The position numbers were made by a program, and so were the translations under genes. Shown here in pieces: positions 33,915-42,314 of a stretch of DNA of 64,000 nt; the stretch's first letter is position 1; each line of letters starts with the position of its first letter. The notes beneath the pieces were generated by a model. The model had not been told where the DNA came from. It worked only from the letters and a program-made list of their open reading frames with translations, and searched no databases. This DNA is from SIG587 sp045544035 (GTDB lineage: Bacteria; Bacillota; Clostridia; Oscillospirales; Acutalibacteraceae), in NCBI GenBank assembly GCA_045544035.1, contig JAZPYE010000013.1, positions 146,761 to 210,760 of the forward strand, written 5' to 3'.

Positions 33915-34922
33915 ATGAACAAAATCTTTATTCCCGAGGGTTATAAGCCCTCCCTTTCAAGCTACGACACACAGTTAGCTATTGAATTTATTAAACACGG
34001 TTTTCAAAAGGCTCTGTCAAAGGCGCTCACCCTAAAGCGCGTTTCGGCGCCTCTTTTCGTTGTGGGCTCATCGGGTCTTAATGATAATTTAAGCGGTAGC
34101 GAGCGCCCCGTTTCCTTTGATGTCCCCGCCGTTAAAACCGATGCCGAGGTTGTTCATTCCTTGGCAAAATGGAAGCGCCTCGCCCTTAAAAAATATGGCT
34201 TTTCCCTCCACGAGGGTCTTGTTACCGATATGAACGCTATCCGCCGCGATGAGGAGCTTGATAACATTCATTCGGTCTATGTTGACCAGTGGGACTGGGA
34301 AAAGGTTATTGAAGCTAATGACAGAAATTTAGAATATTTAAAAGATACCGTAAGAAAAATCGTTGGCGCTATCTGCGATGTAAGTGTCGCCTTAAAGGCG
34401 CAGTTCCCTGCCCTCGACTGTGATATCTGCCGAGAGGTTACCTTTATAACCGCCCAGGAGCTTGAGGATTTATATCCGAAGCTTTCCCCATCTGACAGAG
34501 AAACCGCCCTTGTTAAGGAGAAAAAGACCGTTTTTGTTATGCAAATCGGCGCACCCTTAAAATCGGGCGAAGTTCATAGCAAACGCGCTCCCGACTATGA
34601 TGATTGGACACTTAATGGCGACCTGCTTTTATATAACGAAGTGCTTGACAGCGCGCTGGAAATTTCCTCAATGGGAATCCGTGTTGATAAAAAGGCCCTT
34701 GATAGTCAGTTAAAAGCCGCTAATTGTGACTATAGGAGAGAGCTTCCCTTCCATCAGATGCTCTTAAATGATGAACTGCCCCTTACCATTGGCGGCGGCA
34801 TCGGGCAGTCTAGGCTTTGTATGCTCCTTATGGGCAGAGCCCATATAGGAGAAGTACAGTCCGGCGTTTGGGATGCCGAAACGGTTAGAGTCTGCGAAGA
34901 AAAGGGTGTTCCCCTCCTTTAA
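33915..34922 (+). CDS. asnA: Aspartate--ammonia ligase
   Basis: Makes asparagine from aspartate, ammonia and ATP; related to class II tRNA synthetases. The 335 residues show the start IPEGYKPSL, RVSAPLFVVGSSGLNDNLSGSERPVSFD, KWKRLALKKYG and the class II-like LTIGGGIGQSRLCMLLMGRAHIGEVQ. ATG at 33915 with AGAGGTG before it. The stop overlaps the azlC start by one base, so asnA and the amino-acid exporter are co-transcribed, an association suggesting joint control of amino-acid pools. Confidence 0.95.
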   Translation: MNKIFIPEGYKPSLSSYDTQLAIEFIKHGFQKALSKALTLKRVSAPLFVVGSSGLNDNLSGSERPVSFDVPAVKTDAEVVHSLAKWKRLALKKYGFSLHEGLVTDMNAIRRDEELDNIHSVYVDQWDWEKVIEANDRNLEYLKDTVRKIVGAICDVSVALKAQFPALDCDICREVTFITAQELEDLYPKLSPSDRETALVKEKKTVFVMQIGAPLKSGEVHSKRAPDYDDWTLNGDLLLYNEVLDSALEISSMGIRVDKKALDSQLKAANCDYRRELPFHQMLLNDELPLTIGGGIGQSRLCMLLMGRAHIGEVQSGVWDAETVRVCEEKGVPLL

Positions 34923-35635
34923 TGAAGCTGTTTAAAAAAGGTATTATTGACGGCTTGCCCATTGGCATCGGTTATTTATCGGTTTCCTTTGCCTTTGGCA
35001 TCTTTGCCGTTGCCGCAGGGCTTTCACCGCTCCACACCCTGTTCATATCAATGACCAATTTGACATCAGCCGGTCAACTTGCCGCAGTGCCCATTATTGC
35101 CTCCGGCGGGCTTATGAGTGAGCTGATTTCAGCGCAGGTTATCATAAATCTGCGTTATGCTTTAATGTCGGTCTCCCTTTCTCAGAAGTTTGATGGCAGC
35201 ATAAAGCTTTTCGACCGCTTTTTCCTTGCTTTTTTCAACACCGATGAGGTTTACGCAGTTGCCGCCTCAAAAGAGGGTCAGGTTAGCAAATCCTATATGT
35301 ATGGGCTTATTGTAACCCCCTACCTCGGTTGGTCACTGGGCACAATTCTGGGCGCCGTAGCAGGCAATATTCTGCCGGAAATTGTCACTTCTGCCCTCGG
35401 CATTGCAATTTATGGAATGTTTATCGCCATTGTAACACCGATGGCCGGAAAAAGCCGCCCAGTGCTGATTTGCGTTATTATTTCGGCGCTGCTTTCCTGC
35501 GCTTTTAAGTTTTTGCCAATTTTAAACGCAGTGCCCGGCGGATTTGTAATTATTATCTGCGCCGTTATTGCGGCGGCGGTTTGCGCCCTGCTTTTCCCCC
35601 TTAAAACAGAAAAGGAGGAAACGGCAAATGAATAA
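34922..35635 (+). CDS. azlC: AzlC family branched-chain amino acid exporter, large subunit
   Basis: A 237-residue membrane protein (about six to seven segments) of the AzlC/LIV-E family that exports branched-chain and related amino acids with AzlD. Motifs are GLPIGIGYLSVSFAFG, MTNLTSAGQLAAV and NLRYALMSVSLSQK. The start overlaps the asnA stop. The true substrate may differ: azlCD genes accompany diverse amino-acid enzymes, and here the partner is asparagine synthesis. Confidence 0.92.
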   Translation: MKLFKKGIIDGLPIGIGYLSVSFAFGIFAVAAGLSPLHTLFISMTNLTSAGQLAAVPIIASGGLMSELISAQVIINLRYALMSVSLSQKFDGSIKLFDRFFLAFFNTDEVYAVAASKEGQVSKSYMYGLIVTPYLGWSLGTILGAVAGNILPEIVTSALGIAIYGMFIAIVTPMAGKSRPVLICVIISALLSCAFKFLPILNAVPGGFVIIICAVIAAAVCALLFPLKTEKEETANE

Positions 35636-35966
35636 TTATCCCTTTGTTTTTTACCTTCTCACAATGGCAGGGGTAACCTACCTAATTCGAATGCTGCCGC
35701 TGGTACTTATTAAGAAAAAGATTGAAAACAAATTTATTCTTTCTTTCCTTCATTACATTCCCTATGCCGTTTTAACAGTTATGACAATCCCTGCAGTTTT
35801 TTCTTCCACCGCGCATATAATTTCGGCGGTTTTCGGCTTTATAGCCGCCCTCATTGCCGCCTGGCGGGGCAAAAGCCTGCCCGTTGTCGCCGCCGTTGCC
35901 TGCGGTGCGGTACTAATTTATGAGCTTACGGGACAGTATTTATTTCCCGCTATTTTAGTTTTCTAA
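35628..35966 (+). CDS. azlD: AzlD family branched-chain amino acid transport protein
   Basis: Small partner of AzlC, 112 residues with about four hydrophobic segments. Typical N-terminus FVFYLLTMAGVTYLIRMLPLVLI and the HYIPYAVLTVMTIPAVF segment. ATG at 35628 overlaps the azlC end by eight bases and is preceded by AAAGGAGG. A 20-codon longer in-frame reading inside azlC has no support. Confidence 0.92.
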   Translation: MNNYPFVFYLLTMAGVTYLIRMLPLVLIKKKIENKFILSFLHYIPYAVLTVMTIPAVFSSTAHIISAVFGFIAALIAAWRGKSLPVVAAVACGAVLIYELTGQYLFPAILVF

Positions 35967-35967
35967 A

Positions 35968-36003
35968 AGAAAAAAGCGTTCCTTTCGGAACGCTTTTTTT
36001 ATT
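35968..36003. terminator. Bidirectional terminator between azlD and rnpB
   Basis: Hairpin GCGTTCC/GGAACGC (35976-35993) with TTTC loop, flanked by five A on the left and TTTTTTTATTTTTT on the right. It serves azlD and the convergent rnpB transcript. Confidence 0.9.
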
Positions 36004-36007
36004 TTTT

Positions 36008-36341
36008 CGCGAGTTGACCTGTAAGCCGAGTTCTGTCGTGAACGACCATCTATCTTGGCGCACCATTGCTGATGCGCTCCAGCCGCTTTTCCCGACACAT
36101 CGGGCAAATGTATTGTCGGAGTCAGCGTTGCTTCGGATAGGGTTTACAGGCTCTCTTAGTCTCCTAAAAGAGCGGTGAGCTCTTACCTCGCCTTTCCACC
36201 CTTACCTTGAAAAATTCAAGGCGGTATATCTCTGTTGCACTTTCCCTAAGGTCACCCTCGGCGGCCGTTAGCCGCTATCCTGCCCTGCGAAGCTCGGACT
36301 TTCCTCAGATGTTGCCATCCGCAGCCGTTCAGTCAACTCGC
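36008..36341 (-). ncRNA. rnpB: RNase P RNA (type A)
   Basis: Catalytic RNA of RNase P. The minus strand shows the universal blocks in order: GAGGAAAGTCCGAGCT near the 5' end, CAGGGCAGGATA, CGGCTAACGGCCG, GGTGACCTTAGGGAAAGTGC, ACAGAGATATACCGCC, then the 3' ACAGAACTCGGCTTACAG. The terminal helix GCGAGTTGAC/GTCAACTCGC closes the molecule. The layout fits the ancestral type A fold rather than the Bacillus type B, as is usual in Clostridia. It has its own promoter and a shared terminator. Confidence 0.95.
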
Positions 36342-36347
36342 AATGGT

Positions 36348-36376
36348 ATTTTAACACAAAAGAGTCCTTGTGTCAA
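36348..36376 (-). promoter_or_regulatory. SigA promoter of rnpB
   Basis: Minus-strand TTGACA (36371-36376), 17-bp spacer, TAAAAT (36348-36353), with the RNA 5' end about seven bases downstream. Confidence 0.85.
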
Positions 36377-36428
36377 AAGTAATTTCGCTGAATAAAATGT
36401 TAATGAATTACTTTTTTGGAGGCACTTT

Positions 36429-37499
36429 ATGGATTTTTCACTTTTTCCGAAATTTTTTCTTGCCGCAAATTCCTGCGAGGGCTTTGTGTCAAGGTTTGAG
36501 GATTGCTATGACATAAATGAGGATATATCAGCCTACATAATTAAAGGGGGCGCCGGGTGCGGCAAATCAACCCTTATGAAATATGCCGCCGCAAAATGCC
36601 GTGATAATGGATTTTTGCCCGAACTGCTCCTTTGCAGTTCCGACCCCGATAGCTTAGATGGTGTTTTCTTAAAAGATAAATTTGTTATGCTTGACGGCAC
36701 CCTGCCCCACCCGGTGGAACCACGCCTTACAGGGGTAAGCGAAACCCTACTTGACACAGGCAGATTTTTAAACACCGCCATTTTAAAGAAAAATGCCGAG
36801 GAAATAAGATATATCGGCGCCAAAAACAAGGCAGAGCACAAAACCGCCGCACGCTATATTAAGGCGGCTGGTGAAATGCTTAAAGATAGTTTTTCTCTCC
36901 AACAAAAATATTTAAAGCGGCAAAAGGCCCTAAGCTTCGCCGATTCCCTTTATAAAGGAAATCTGCCCAAACGGCAAAACAAAAACGGCAAAATAACCTA
37001 CCGTTTTTTAAGCGGAATCACCCCAAAAGGAGTCATTTTCCTGTCCTCAACCATAGAAAAGTTAAGCGATAAACAAATTATCATAAGCGATAAAAATGGC
37101 GCCGCCGCAAATTTAATACTAAACCGCATTTTAGAGCAGGCGGCAGGCAGCGGTTATGACATTATAGCTGTTCCCTCTGCCTTTTTCCCCCTATCGAGAA
37201 CCGAACATATTATTATCCCCGAACTGCGCCTTGCCTTTTGCACCGAGAACGATTACATTCACATTAAAAGCGATGCCCGCCGAATTCACGCCCGCCGTTT
37301 TGAGGAAAACGGCTTTTCCTCCCACCGCGCAAGGCTTAACTTTAATAAAAAGGCGGCAAAAGAGCTTCTGCTTTGCGCATGCGAAACCCTGCAAAAAGCA
37401 AAACAGAGCCACGATGAACTTGAAAAATTTTACATCGAGGCAATGGATTTCGATGAATATAACAAATACGCCGCAAAAATTCTGGGGAAATTGTTATAA
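36429..37499 (+). CDS. P-loop ATPase-like protein (PRK06851-like)
   Basis: A 356-residue cytoplasmic protein with an early Walker A motif, KGGAGCGKSTLMK (about 39-51), and a second half (FLSGITPKGVIFLSST, about 190-205) that looks like a degenerate copy without the lysine-containing loop. Length and layout resemble a poorly studied family in spore-forming Firmicutes annotated only as PRK06851. The C-terminus is basic and helical. It has a good GGAGG site and lies alone between rnpB and 6S RNA. Nucleotide binding is likely; no reaction is proposed. Confidence 0.65.
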   Translation: MDFSLFPKFFLAANSCEGFVSRFEDCYDINEDISAYIIKGGAGCGKSTLMKYAAAKCRDNGFLPELLLCSSDPDSLDGVFLKDKFVMLDGTLPHPVEPRLTGVSETLLDTGRFLNTAILKKNAEEIRYIGAKNKAEHKTAARYIKAAGEMLKDSFSLQQKYLKRQKALSFADSLYKGNLPKRQNKNGKITYRFLSGITPKGVIFLSSTIEKLSDKQIIISDKNGAAANLILNRILEQAAGSGYDIIAVPSAFFPLSRTEHIIIPELRLAFCTENDYIHIKSDARRIHARRFEENGFSSHRARLNFNKKAAKELLLCACETLQKAKQSHDELEKFYIEAMDFDEYNKYAAKILGKLL

Positions 37500-37502
37500 A
37501 AG

Positions 37503-37531
37503 AAAAAGCAACCTTCAAAAAGGTTGCTTTT
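37503..37531. terminator. Bidirectional terminator between the P-loop gene and 6S RNA
   Basis: Hairpin AAAGCAACCTT/AAGGTTGCTTT with a short loop, A-rich on one side and followed by TATTTTTAAT on the other. Confidence 0.85.
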
Positions 37532-37545
37532 ATTTTTAATTTTCC

Positions 37546-37738
37546 TCCCGCCCTGCCGTAAACGGTTAATTGATAACCTGCACTCAGACAGGTGGGTGCC
37601 TTTAGTGCGGTTTCGCGCTCCCTTCTTCCGAACTCGGCACAGCCGCGGGAGGTCTGCAAACCCGCCGCACGAAAATCAGGCTCCCTAAAAATAGCTTGTA
37701 GGGTTATAATAGACCGCGGTCCGCGAACAAGGCAGGAT
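37546..37738 (-). ncRNA. ssrS: 6S RNA
   Basis: Regulatory RNA that mimics an open promoter and sequesters SigA-RNA polymerase. On the minus strand the ends pair (TCCTGCC with GGCAGGG). The 5' part has TTGTTCGCGGACCGCGGTC, the centre has GGGAGCCTGATTTTCGTGC opposite a large internal region, and the 3' part has GGCACCCACCTG followed by CAGGTT, the typical 6S 3' hairpin. It starts a few bases after the DUF1292 stop and ends before an intrinsic terminator. Recognised by motif; a covariance search would confirm. Confidence 0.8.
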
Positions 37739-37745
37739 TTTTTAA

Positions 37746-38042
37746 TTATTGCTCATCAATTTCAAATTTATCAGCCAAACGGTCAACAAAGGCATCGGCA
37801 ATGGTGTCATACTCATCGTCATCCTCAATCTCGCTGAAAAATTCCTCGCCGTTTTCCTCGTCTACCTTAACGATTACAAGCTCACCTGAATCATCAAGAA
37901 GTTTTTGAGGGTCATCAAAAACGGGAAGCAGAGCAAGATAGCGACCAAGGTCACACTCAATAGCATCAAGCACCTCAAAGGTGTATTCCTTGCCCTCATC
38001 ATCAGATAAAGTTACAATATCGGGATTATATTCTTCACTCAT
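37746..38042 (-). CDS. DUF1292 family protein (YrzB-like)
   Basis: A 98-residue, very acidic protein of the DUF1292 family: IVTLSDDEGKEYTFEVLDAIE, then YLALLPVFDD and LVIVKVDEENGEE. The family is widespread in Firmicutes, usually near ruvX/yrrK and alaS, but here it stands alone upstream of 6S RNA. Function unknown. GGAGGTAAAAATAA precedes the ATG, and a SigA promoter is 40 bp upstream. Confidence 0.9.
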   Translation of the reverse strand: MSEEYNPDIVTLSDDEGKEYTFEVLDAIECDLGRYLALLPVFDDPQKLLDDSGELVIVKVDEENGEEFFSEIEDDDEYDTIADAFVDRLADKFEIDEQ

Positions 38043-38080
38043 TTATTTTTACCTCCGCATAAAGCAATTATTCTACCTTT

Positions 38081-38109
38081 ATTTTATCCGTTTTTAAAGG
38101 ATTAGTCAA
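38081..38109 (-). promoter_or_regulatory. SigA promoter of the DUF1292 gene
   Basis: Minus-strand TTGACT (38104-38109), 17-bp spacer, TAAAAT (38081-38086). Confidence 0.75.
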
Positions 38110-38136
38110 CGGTTAAAATCATTTTTAATAAACCCA

Positions 38137-38164
38137 TTGAAAAATTTTTAATTTATGGTAAAAT
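38137..38164 (+). promoter_or_regulatory. Promoter of pduL-hemW
   Basis: TTGAAA (38137-38142), 16-bp spacer, TAAAAT (38159-38164), divergent from the DUF1292 promoter. Confidence 0.65.
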
Positions 38165-38200
38165 AATGTTGTAAAAAACATTTTAAAGGAGAAAAGCAAA

Positions 38201-38773
38201 ATGAAACCCGTTTTAGTTGAAATTTCTGCACGCCATGTGCATGTTAGCCGTGAGGACCTTGACATCCTTTTTGGTAAGGGCTATGAATTGACCCCCAAAA
38301 AGGACCTTTCTCAGCCCGGTCAATTCGCCTGTGAGGAGCGCGTTAAGGTTATTGGCACAAAGAAGGAACTCCCCGGTGTTTCAATTCTCGGTCCCTGCCG
38401 CAAGGCAACTCAGGTTGAGCTTTCTTTAACCGATGCACGTTCCATCGGCGTTGCCGCCCCCATTCGTGAGTCCGGCGACATTGAAGGTAGCGGCACCTGC
38501 AAGCTGGTTGGCCCCTGCGGTGAGGTTGAAATCCCCTGCGGTGTTATCGCGGCAAAACGCCATATCCACATGACCACAGCCGATGCCGAGAAATACGGTA
38601 TTACCGACTGTCAAATCGTTAAAGTTAAAATCCCCACCGAGGGCAGAGCCCTTATTTTTGATGATGTTGTTGCTCGCGTTAGCGATTCCTATGCTCTTGC
38701 AATGCATCTTGACACCGACGAAGCAAATGCCGCAGGTATTGCCGGCAGCTGCACAGGTGAAATTCTTGACTAA
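38201..38773 (+). CDS. pduL: Phosphate propanoyltransferase PduL (phosphotransacylase)
   Basis: Interconverts acyl-CoA and acyl phosphate, for example acetyl-CoA and acetyl phosphate. The 190 residues contain two PduL half-barrels with the zinc-binding His motifs SARHVHVSREDL (about 9-20) and AKRHIHMTTADAE (about 121-133), and the QPGQFAC loop. There is no N-terminal encapsulation peptide and no microcompartment gene nearby, so it is probably the housekeeping phosphotransacetylase for acetate formation downstream of pyruvate:ferredoxin oxidoreductase. The acetate kinase is not in the window. Confidence 0.93.
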   Translation: MKPVLVEISARHVHVSREDLDILFGKGYELTPKKDLSQPGQFACEERVKVIGTKKELPGVSILGPCRKATQVELSLTDARSIGVAAPIRESGDIEGSGTCKLVGPCGEVEIPCGVIAAKRHIHMTTADAEKYGITDCQIVKVKIPTEGRALIFDDVVARVSDSYALAMHLDTDEANAAGIAGSCTGEILD

Positions 38774-39881
38774 TAAAGGTTTAGGTTTATACCTACATAT
38801 TCCTTTTTGCGAAGCAAAATGCCGCTACTGTGATTTTTACAGTTTATCGGGTGACCCTCTTAAAAAGGAGCTTTACAAAAATGCACTTTTAAAGGAAATT
38901 AAAAAATGGGGCGAAAAGATTTTTCGCCCCATTAGTTCCATTTATATCGGTGGCGGCACACCCTCTGCCCTGCCTGCCCATTTTCTTTGCAAAATTTTAA
39001 ACTGTGTTAAGAGCAGTTTTTCGGTTTCAAGTGATGCCGAGATAACGGTTGAGGTAAACCCTAAAAGCGCATCCTTACCCCTTTTTGAAGCCCTTATAAA
39101 TGCAGGGGTCAACCGCCTCTCCATTGGGGTTCAAAGCGGTAATGACAGTGAGCTTAAAACCCTCGGCCGCCTGCACAACAGAAAAACTGCCGAGGAAACC
39201 TTTTTAAATGCCCGAAAGGCGGGCTTTAAAAACATTTCCCTTGATTTAATGCTAGCCCTGCCCGATTCAAACACACAAACCCTTAAAAACACCCTCGATT
39301 TTTTTATTTCCCTTTCCCCCGAGCACATTTCGGCTTACATTTTAAAAATTGAGGAAAACACACCCCTGTTTAAAATTAAAGACACCCTTAATTTGCCCGA
39401 TGAAAACGAAATTTCTGAGCAGTATTTGCTTGTATCACGCACTCTGCAAAACACAGGCTATGAGCATTATGAAATTTCCAACTTTGCCAAAGCGGGCAAA
39501 ACCTCCTGCCACAATGTTAACTATTGGAAATGCGGAGAATATTTAGGTATTGGCCCTGCCGCTCATTCTTTTTTAGAGGGCAAGCGCTTTTTCTACCCTG
39601 CCGATATTATGAAATTCATCACCTGCCCCGAAACGGTTTTCGACTGTTTTGGCGACGATAAGGAAGAATTTATAATGCTTAATCTGCGCCTTAAAGAGGG
39701 ACTCAGTTTAAGTGAACTTAAAAACGAATATAACGTGGTGCCAAGCGCCGCTTTTATGAATAAAATAAAACTTTTTGAGAAAAACGGCCTTTGCACCTTT
39801 AATAATAACACAGTGAGCCTGACCGTTAAGGGAATGCTCGTTTCAAATGAAATCATTGCCCAGTTGGAGGAAAGCTTATGA
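38766..39881 (+). CDS. hemW: Heme chaperone HemW (radical SAM family)
   Basis: A 371-residue HemN-like radical-SAM protein. Its cluster motif is CEAKCRYCDF: CX3CX2C followed by x-Phe, not the x-Cys of true coproporphyrinogen dehydrogenase, which points to the heme-binding chaperone HemW. GGGTPSAL and VEVNPKSA follow. The start is TTG at 38766, overlapping pduL by eight bases, with AGGTGA at the right distance; an upstream ATG is far inside pduL. Heme biosynthesis genes are absent from the window. Confidence 0.9.
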   Translation: MTNKGLGLYLHIPFCEAKCRYCDFYSLSGDPLKKELYKNALLKEIKKWGEKIFRPISSIYIGGGTPSALPAHFLCKILNCVKSSFSVSSDAEITVEVNPKSASLPLFEALINAGVNRLSIGVQSGNDSELKTLGRLHNRKTAEETFLNARKAGFKNISLDLMLALPDSNTQTLKNTLDFFISLSPEHISAYILKIEENTPLFKIKDTLNLPDENEISEQYLLVSRTLQNTGYEHYEISNFAKAGKTSCHNVNYWKCGEYLGIGPAAHSFLEGKRFFYPADIMKFITCPETVFDCFGDDKEEFIMLNLRLKEGLSLSELKNEYNVVPSAAFMNKIKLFEKNGLCTFNNNTVSLTVKGMLVSNEIIAQLEESL

Positions 39882-40480
39882 TAACCTATAAAATTCATTT
39901 AATCCGCCACGGAATTACCGATGGCAATTTGCAGGGCAGATATATCGGTGTAACCGATTTGCCGCTTTCCCCTGATGGTGTAAATGAACTGCTTGAGCTT
40001 AAAGGACTAATTGAATATCCAAATGTTAAAAAGGTTTACACTTCACCCTTGCTTCGCGCAAGGCAGAGCGCCAACATTCTTTTTGGCGACACTGAGCAAA
40101 TGGCGGTTGAAAATTTAAAGGAATTCAATTTCGGCATTTTCGAAAACAAAACCGCCGCAGAGCTTGAAAACACCCCCGAATATAAAGACTTTATTTCGGG
40201 CAAAATTTCCGCTCCACCCGAGGGTGAGGACAATGCGGAATTCACAAAGCGCATTTGTTTAGGGCTTAATGAAATCGTTAACGATATGATGAAAAATAAC
40301 ATTACAAATGCCGCTGCTGTTATGCACGGCGGCGCAATTATGATGCTCCTTGCCGCCGCAGGGCTTCCGAGAAAACACCCCGCCGAGTGGACAAGCGATG
40401 CAGGCAGAGGCTACACCATTATGATAACCCCATCCCTTTACCACCGCACAGGCGCCGTTGAGGTTATTGATATTATTTAA
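39878..40480 (+). CDS. Histidine phosphatase family protein (phosphoglycerate mutase-like)
   Basis: A 200-residue branch-1 histidine phosphatase. The catalytic motif LIRHGITDGN (about 8-17) is followed by a substrate segment GRYIGVTDLPLS, SPLLRARQSANILF and the second His in VMHGGAI. It resembles CobC/GpmB phosphatases, but no cobalamin gene is nearby, so the substrate is unknown. The ATG overlaps the hemW stop (ATGA), so it belongs to the pduL-hemW operon. Confidence 0.85.
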   Translation: MITYKIHLIRHGITDGNLQGRYIGVTDLPLSPDGVNELLELKGLIEYPNVKKVYTSPLLRARQSANILFGDTEQMAVENLKEFNFGIFENKTAAELENTPEYKDFISGKISAPPEGEDNAEFTKRICLGLNEIVNDMMKNNITNAAAVMHGGAIMMLLAAAGLPRKHPAEWTSDAGRGYTIMITPSLYHRTGAVEVIDII

Positions 40481-40499
40481 AATAAAAAACACCTAAAAA

Positions 40500-40536
40500 A
40501 TAAACCCCGTGGAAAAATCCACGGGGTTTTCTTTTG
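40500..40536. terminator. Bidirectional terminator
   Basis: Hairpin AACCCCGTGGA/TCCACGGGGTT (40503-40528), A-rich on the left and TTTTCTTTT on the right, between two convergent operons. Confidence 0.9.
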
Positions 40537-40552
40537 TAATAAATTCTCTCGA

Positions 40553-40951
40553 CTAACGTTTTGAGAACTGGGGTGCTCTACGTGCGCCTTTAAGACCGTA
40601 TTTCTTACGCTCTTTCATTCTGGGGTCACGAGTGAGTAAACCTGCTTTTTTGAGTGCAGGGCGGAGCTCTTCGTTAAACTGAAGAAGAGCACGAGCAATA
40701 CCGTGACGGATTGCACCAGCCTGGCCGGTAACGCCGCCGCCTGCTACACGGCAAACGATATCGAACTTGCCGAGAGTATCGGTGATGTTAAGGGGCTGGC
40801 GAACGATGAGTTTAAGGGTCTCAAGACCGAAATAATCATCAATGTCGCGGTCGTTAATTGTGATTTTACCAGTTCCGTTATAAACGCGAACGCGGGCGAC
40901 AGAACTCTTTCTTCTGCCGGTACCGTAGAAATAAGGATTGCCTTCAAACAT
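40553..40951 (-). CDS. rpsI: 30S ribosomal protein S9
   Basis: The 132-residue S9, with GTGRRKSSVARVR near the N-terminus, GGGVTGQAGAIRHGIARAL in the middle and the invariant C-terminal tail ending QFSKR that reaches the P-site tRNA. Second gene of the rplM-rpsI operon, 18 bases after rplM. Confidence 0.98.
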   Translation of the reverse strand: MFEGNPYFYGTGRRKSSVARVRVYNGTGKITINDRDIDDYFGLETLKLIVRQPLNITDTLGKFDIVCRVAGGGVTGQAGAIRHGIARALLQFNEELRPALKKAGLLTRDPRMKERKKYGLKGARRAPQFSKR

Positions 40952-40969
40952 TGTTTCTGTCTCCCTTCA

Positions 40970-41398
40970 TTAAAATTCAAGTGCTTCGGGCTTCTGAGCA
41001 GCATGCTTGTGCTCTGCACCCTTGTAAACACGAAGTCTGGTTAATGCGTTTCTGCCGATTGTTGTGTCGGGAACCATTCCCTTAACAGCAAGCTCCATTG
41101 CCTTTTCAGGGCGGGTGCTCATAAGAGTTGCATACTTAACCTCTTTAAGACCACCAACGAAGCCGGTGTGACGGCGATAGAATTTCTTTTCAAGTTTATT
41201 ACCTGTGAGCACTGCCTTTTCAGCATTGATTACGATAACATGGTCACCGCAGTCAACATGAGGAGTGAACTCGGGCTTGCCTTTGCCGCGAAGCAAATCG
41301 GCAACCTTAACAGCAACACGGCCAAGGGGCTTGTTTGCTGCATCAACAATGTACCACTTGCGCTGTACATTTTCTGCTTTTGCCATAAAAGTAGACAT
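40970..41398 (-). CDS. rplM: 50S ribosomal protein L13
   Basis: The 142-residue L13: RKWYIVDAANKPLGRVA, the HVDCGDHVIVINAEK segment, and MVPDTTIGRNALTRLRVYKGAEHKH. ATG at 41398 with GGAGGAAAAAGT; an in-frame ATG six codons upstream has no site. It is preceded by a consensus promoter and forms an operon with rpsI. Confidence 0.98.
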   Translation of the reverse strand: MSTFMAKAENVQRKWYIVDAANKPLGRVAVKVADLLRGKGKPEFTPHVDCGDHVIVINAEKAVLTGNKLEKKFYRRHTGFVGGLKEVKYATLMSTRPEKAMELAVKGMVPDTTIGRNALTRLRVYKGAEHKHAAQKPEALEF

Positions 41399-41434
41399 AC
41401 TTTTTCCTCCATTCATATTTTCGTGAGCCTACAT

Positions 41435-41463
41435 ATAATAACACAAGAAAAACACCTTGTCAA
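41435..41463 (-). promoter_or_regulatory. SigA promoter of rplM-rpsI
   Basis: Minus-strand TTGACA (41458-41463), 17-bp spacer, TATTAT (41435-41440). The predicted leader is only about 30 nt, too short for a ribosomal-protein leader structure. Confidence 0.85.
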
Positions 41464-41554
41464 CACTTATTTTTCAAAATTTTAATTTAAAAAACAAATG
41501 CTCTCATTTCCTCCGTTTTCCTCGTTTTTCCTCTTATTTGCTCACTTGTCATTT

Positions 41555-42301
41555 TTAAATTTTCTTTACAGGATAGTAGTGATTTGTGTAAAACTGAATA
41601 TTTTTAAACTCGTTTTGCAGCATCTGACAAAGGGGCTCAACGGCAATATCCTCGGTTTCGAAATGCCCTGCATCAAAAAGGCAAATGTCCTTTTCATCGG
41701 CCTCTAAAAACACCGAGTGCTTTATATCTGCCGCAACGAGAGCATCGGCGCCACAGCCTGCCGCATCCCTTAAAAAGCCGCCGCCCGAACCTGAACAGAC
41801 AACAACCGTGTTTATCTTTTTGCCCGAATCGGTGAAACGAACTGTAGTGTTAAGGCTTGTTTTAAGAATCCCAGCAAACTCATCGGCCGTGATATTATCA
41901 GTCTCACCAATCTTTAAAACATAACCGTCCTGCGCTATTAAAGGTTTCACGTTTTTAAGCCCGATTTTTTGGCACAGCACATCGTTAACGCCGTTTTGAC
42001 CTTGGTCAAAATTGGTATGCATGGAGATAACCGAAATTTTGTTTTCAATAAGCTTTCCGATTTTGCCATCGGTATCAATACTTTTAATCGGCTCAAAAAT
42101 CACAGGGTGGTGGGTGATAATAAGCTGGGCGCCCGTTTTAATTGCCTCATCCACCGCCGCATTCGTGCAATCGAGCGCTACCAAAACCTTGGTAACGCTC
42201 CTGTTTTTATTGCCGATTAGAAGCCCCACGTTGTCAAAATCGCAAGCGGTTGACACGGGAAATTTTTCATTTAAAAAATCAAAAATGCTTTTAATTCTCA
42301 T
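41555..42301 (-). CDS. Nif3-like dinuclear metal centre hexameric protein (DUF34)
   Basis: A 248-residue Nif3/YbgI-type protein, sometimes labelled GTP cyclohydrolase 1 type 2 homologue without proof. Metal-binding motifs are LIITHHPVIFEP, ISMHTNFDQ and DAGHFETE. It is the short form without the inserted PII-like domain found in Bacillus YqfO. The ATG at 42301 follows AAGGA, which begins right after the repeat element at 42315. It is the last gene of the nrdR-gltX-glnS run, separated from glnS by that element. Confidence 0.88.
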   Translation of the reverse strand: MRIKSIFDFLNEKFPVSTACDFDNVGLLIGNKNRSVTKVLVALDCTNAAVDEAIKTGAQLIITHHPVIFEPIKSIDTDGKIGKLIENKISVISMHTNFDQGQNGVNDVLCQKIGLKNVKPLIAQDGYVLKIGETDNITADEFAGILKTSLNTTVRFTDSGKKINTVVVCSGSGGGFLRDAAGCGADALVAADIKHSVFLEADEKDICLFDAGHFETEDIAVEPLCQMLQNEFKNIQFYTNHYYPVKKI

Positions 42302-42314
42302 ATTCGTTTTTCCT

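Noticed and set aside
36207..36395. 62-codon open frame antisense to the 5' part of RNase P RNA
   Set aside because: The region is fully explained by conserved rnpB blocks; coding is incidental.
37592..37837. Open frame across the 6S RNA and the end of the DUF1292 gene
   Set aside because: No ribosome-binding site, and it conflicts with the RNA structure and a real gene on the other strand.
38201..38773. pduL as part of a bacterial microcompartment locus
   Set aside because: No encapsulation peptide on PduL and no shell or signature enzyme genes nearby; a housekeeping phosphotransacetylase is simpler.
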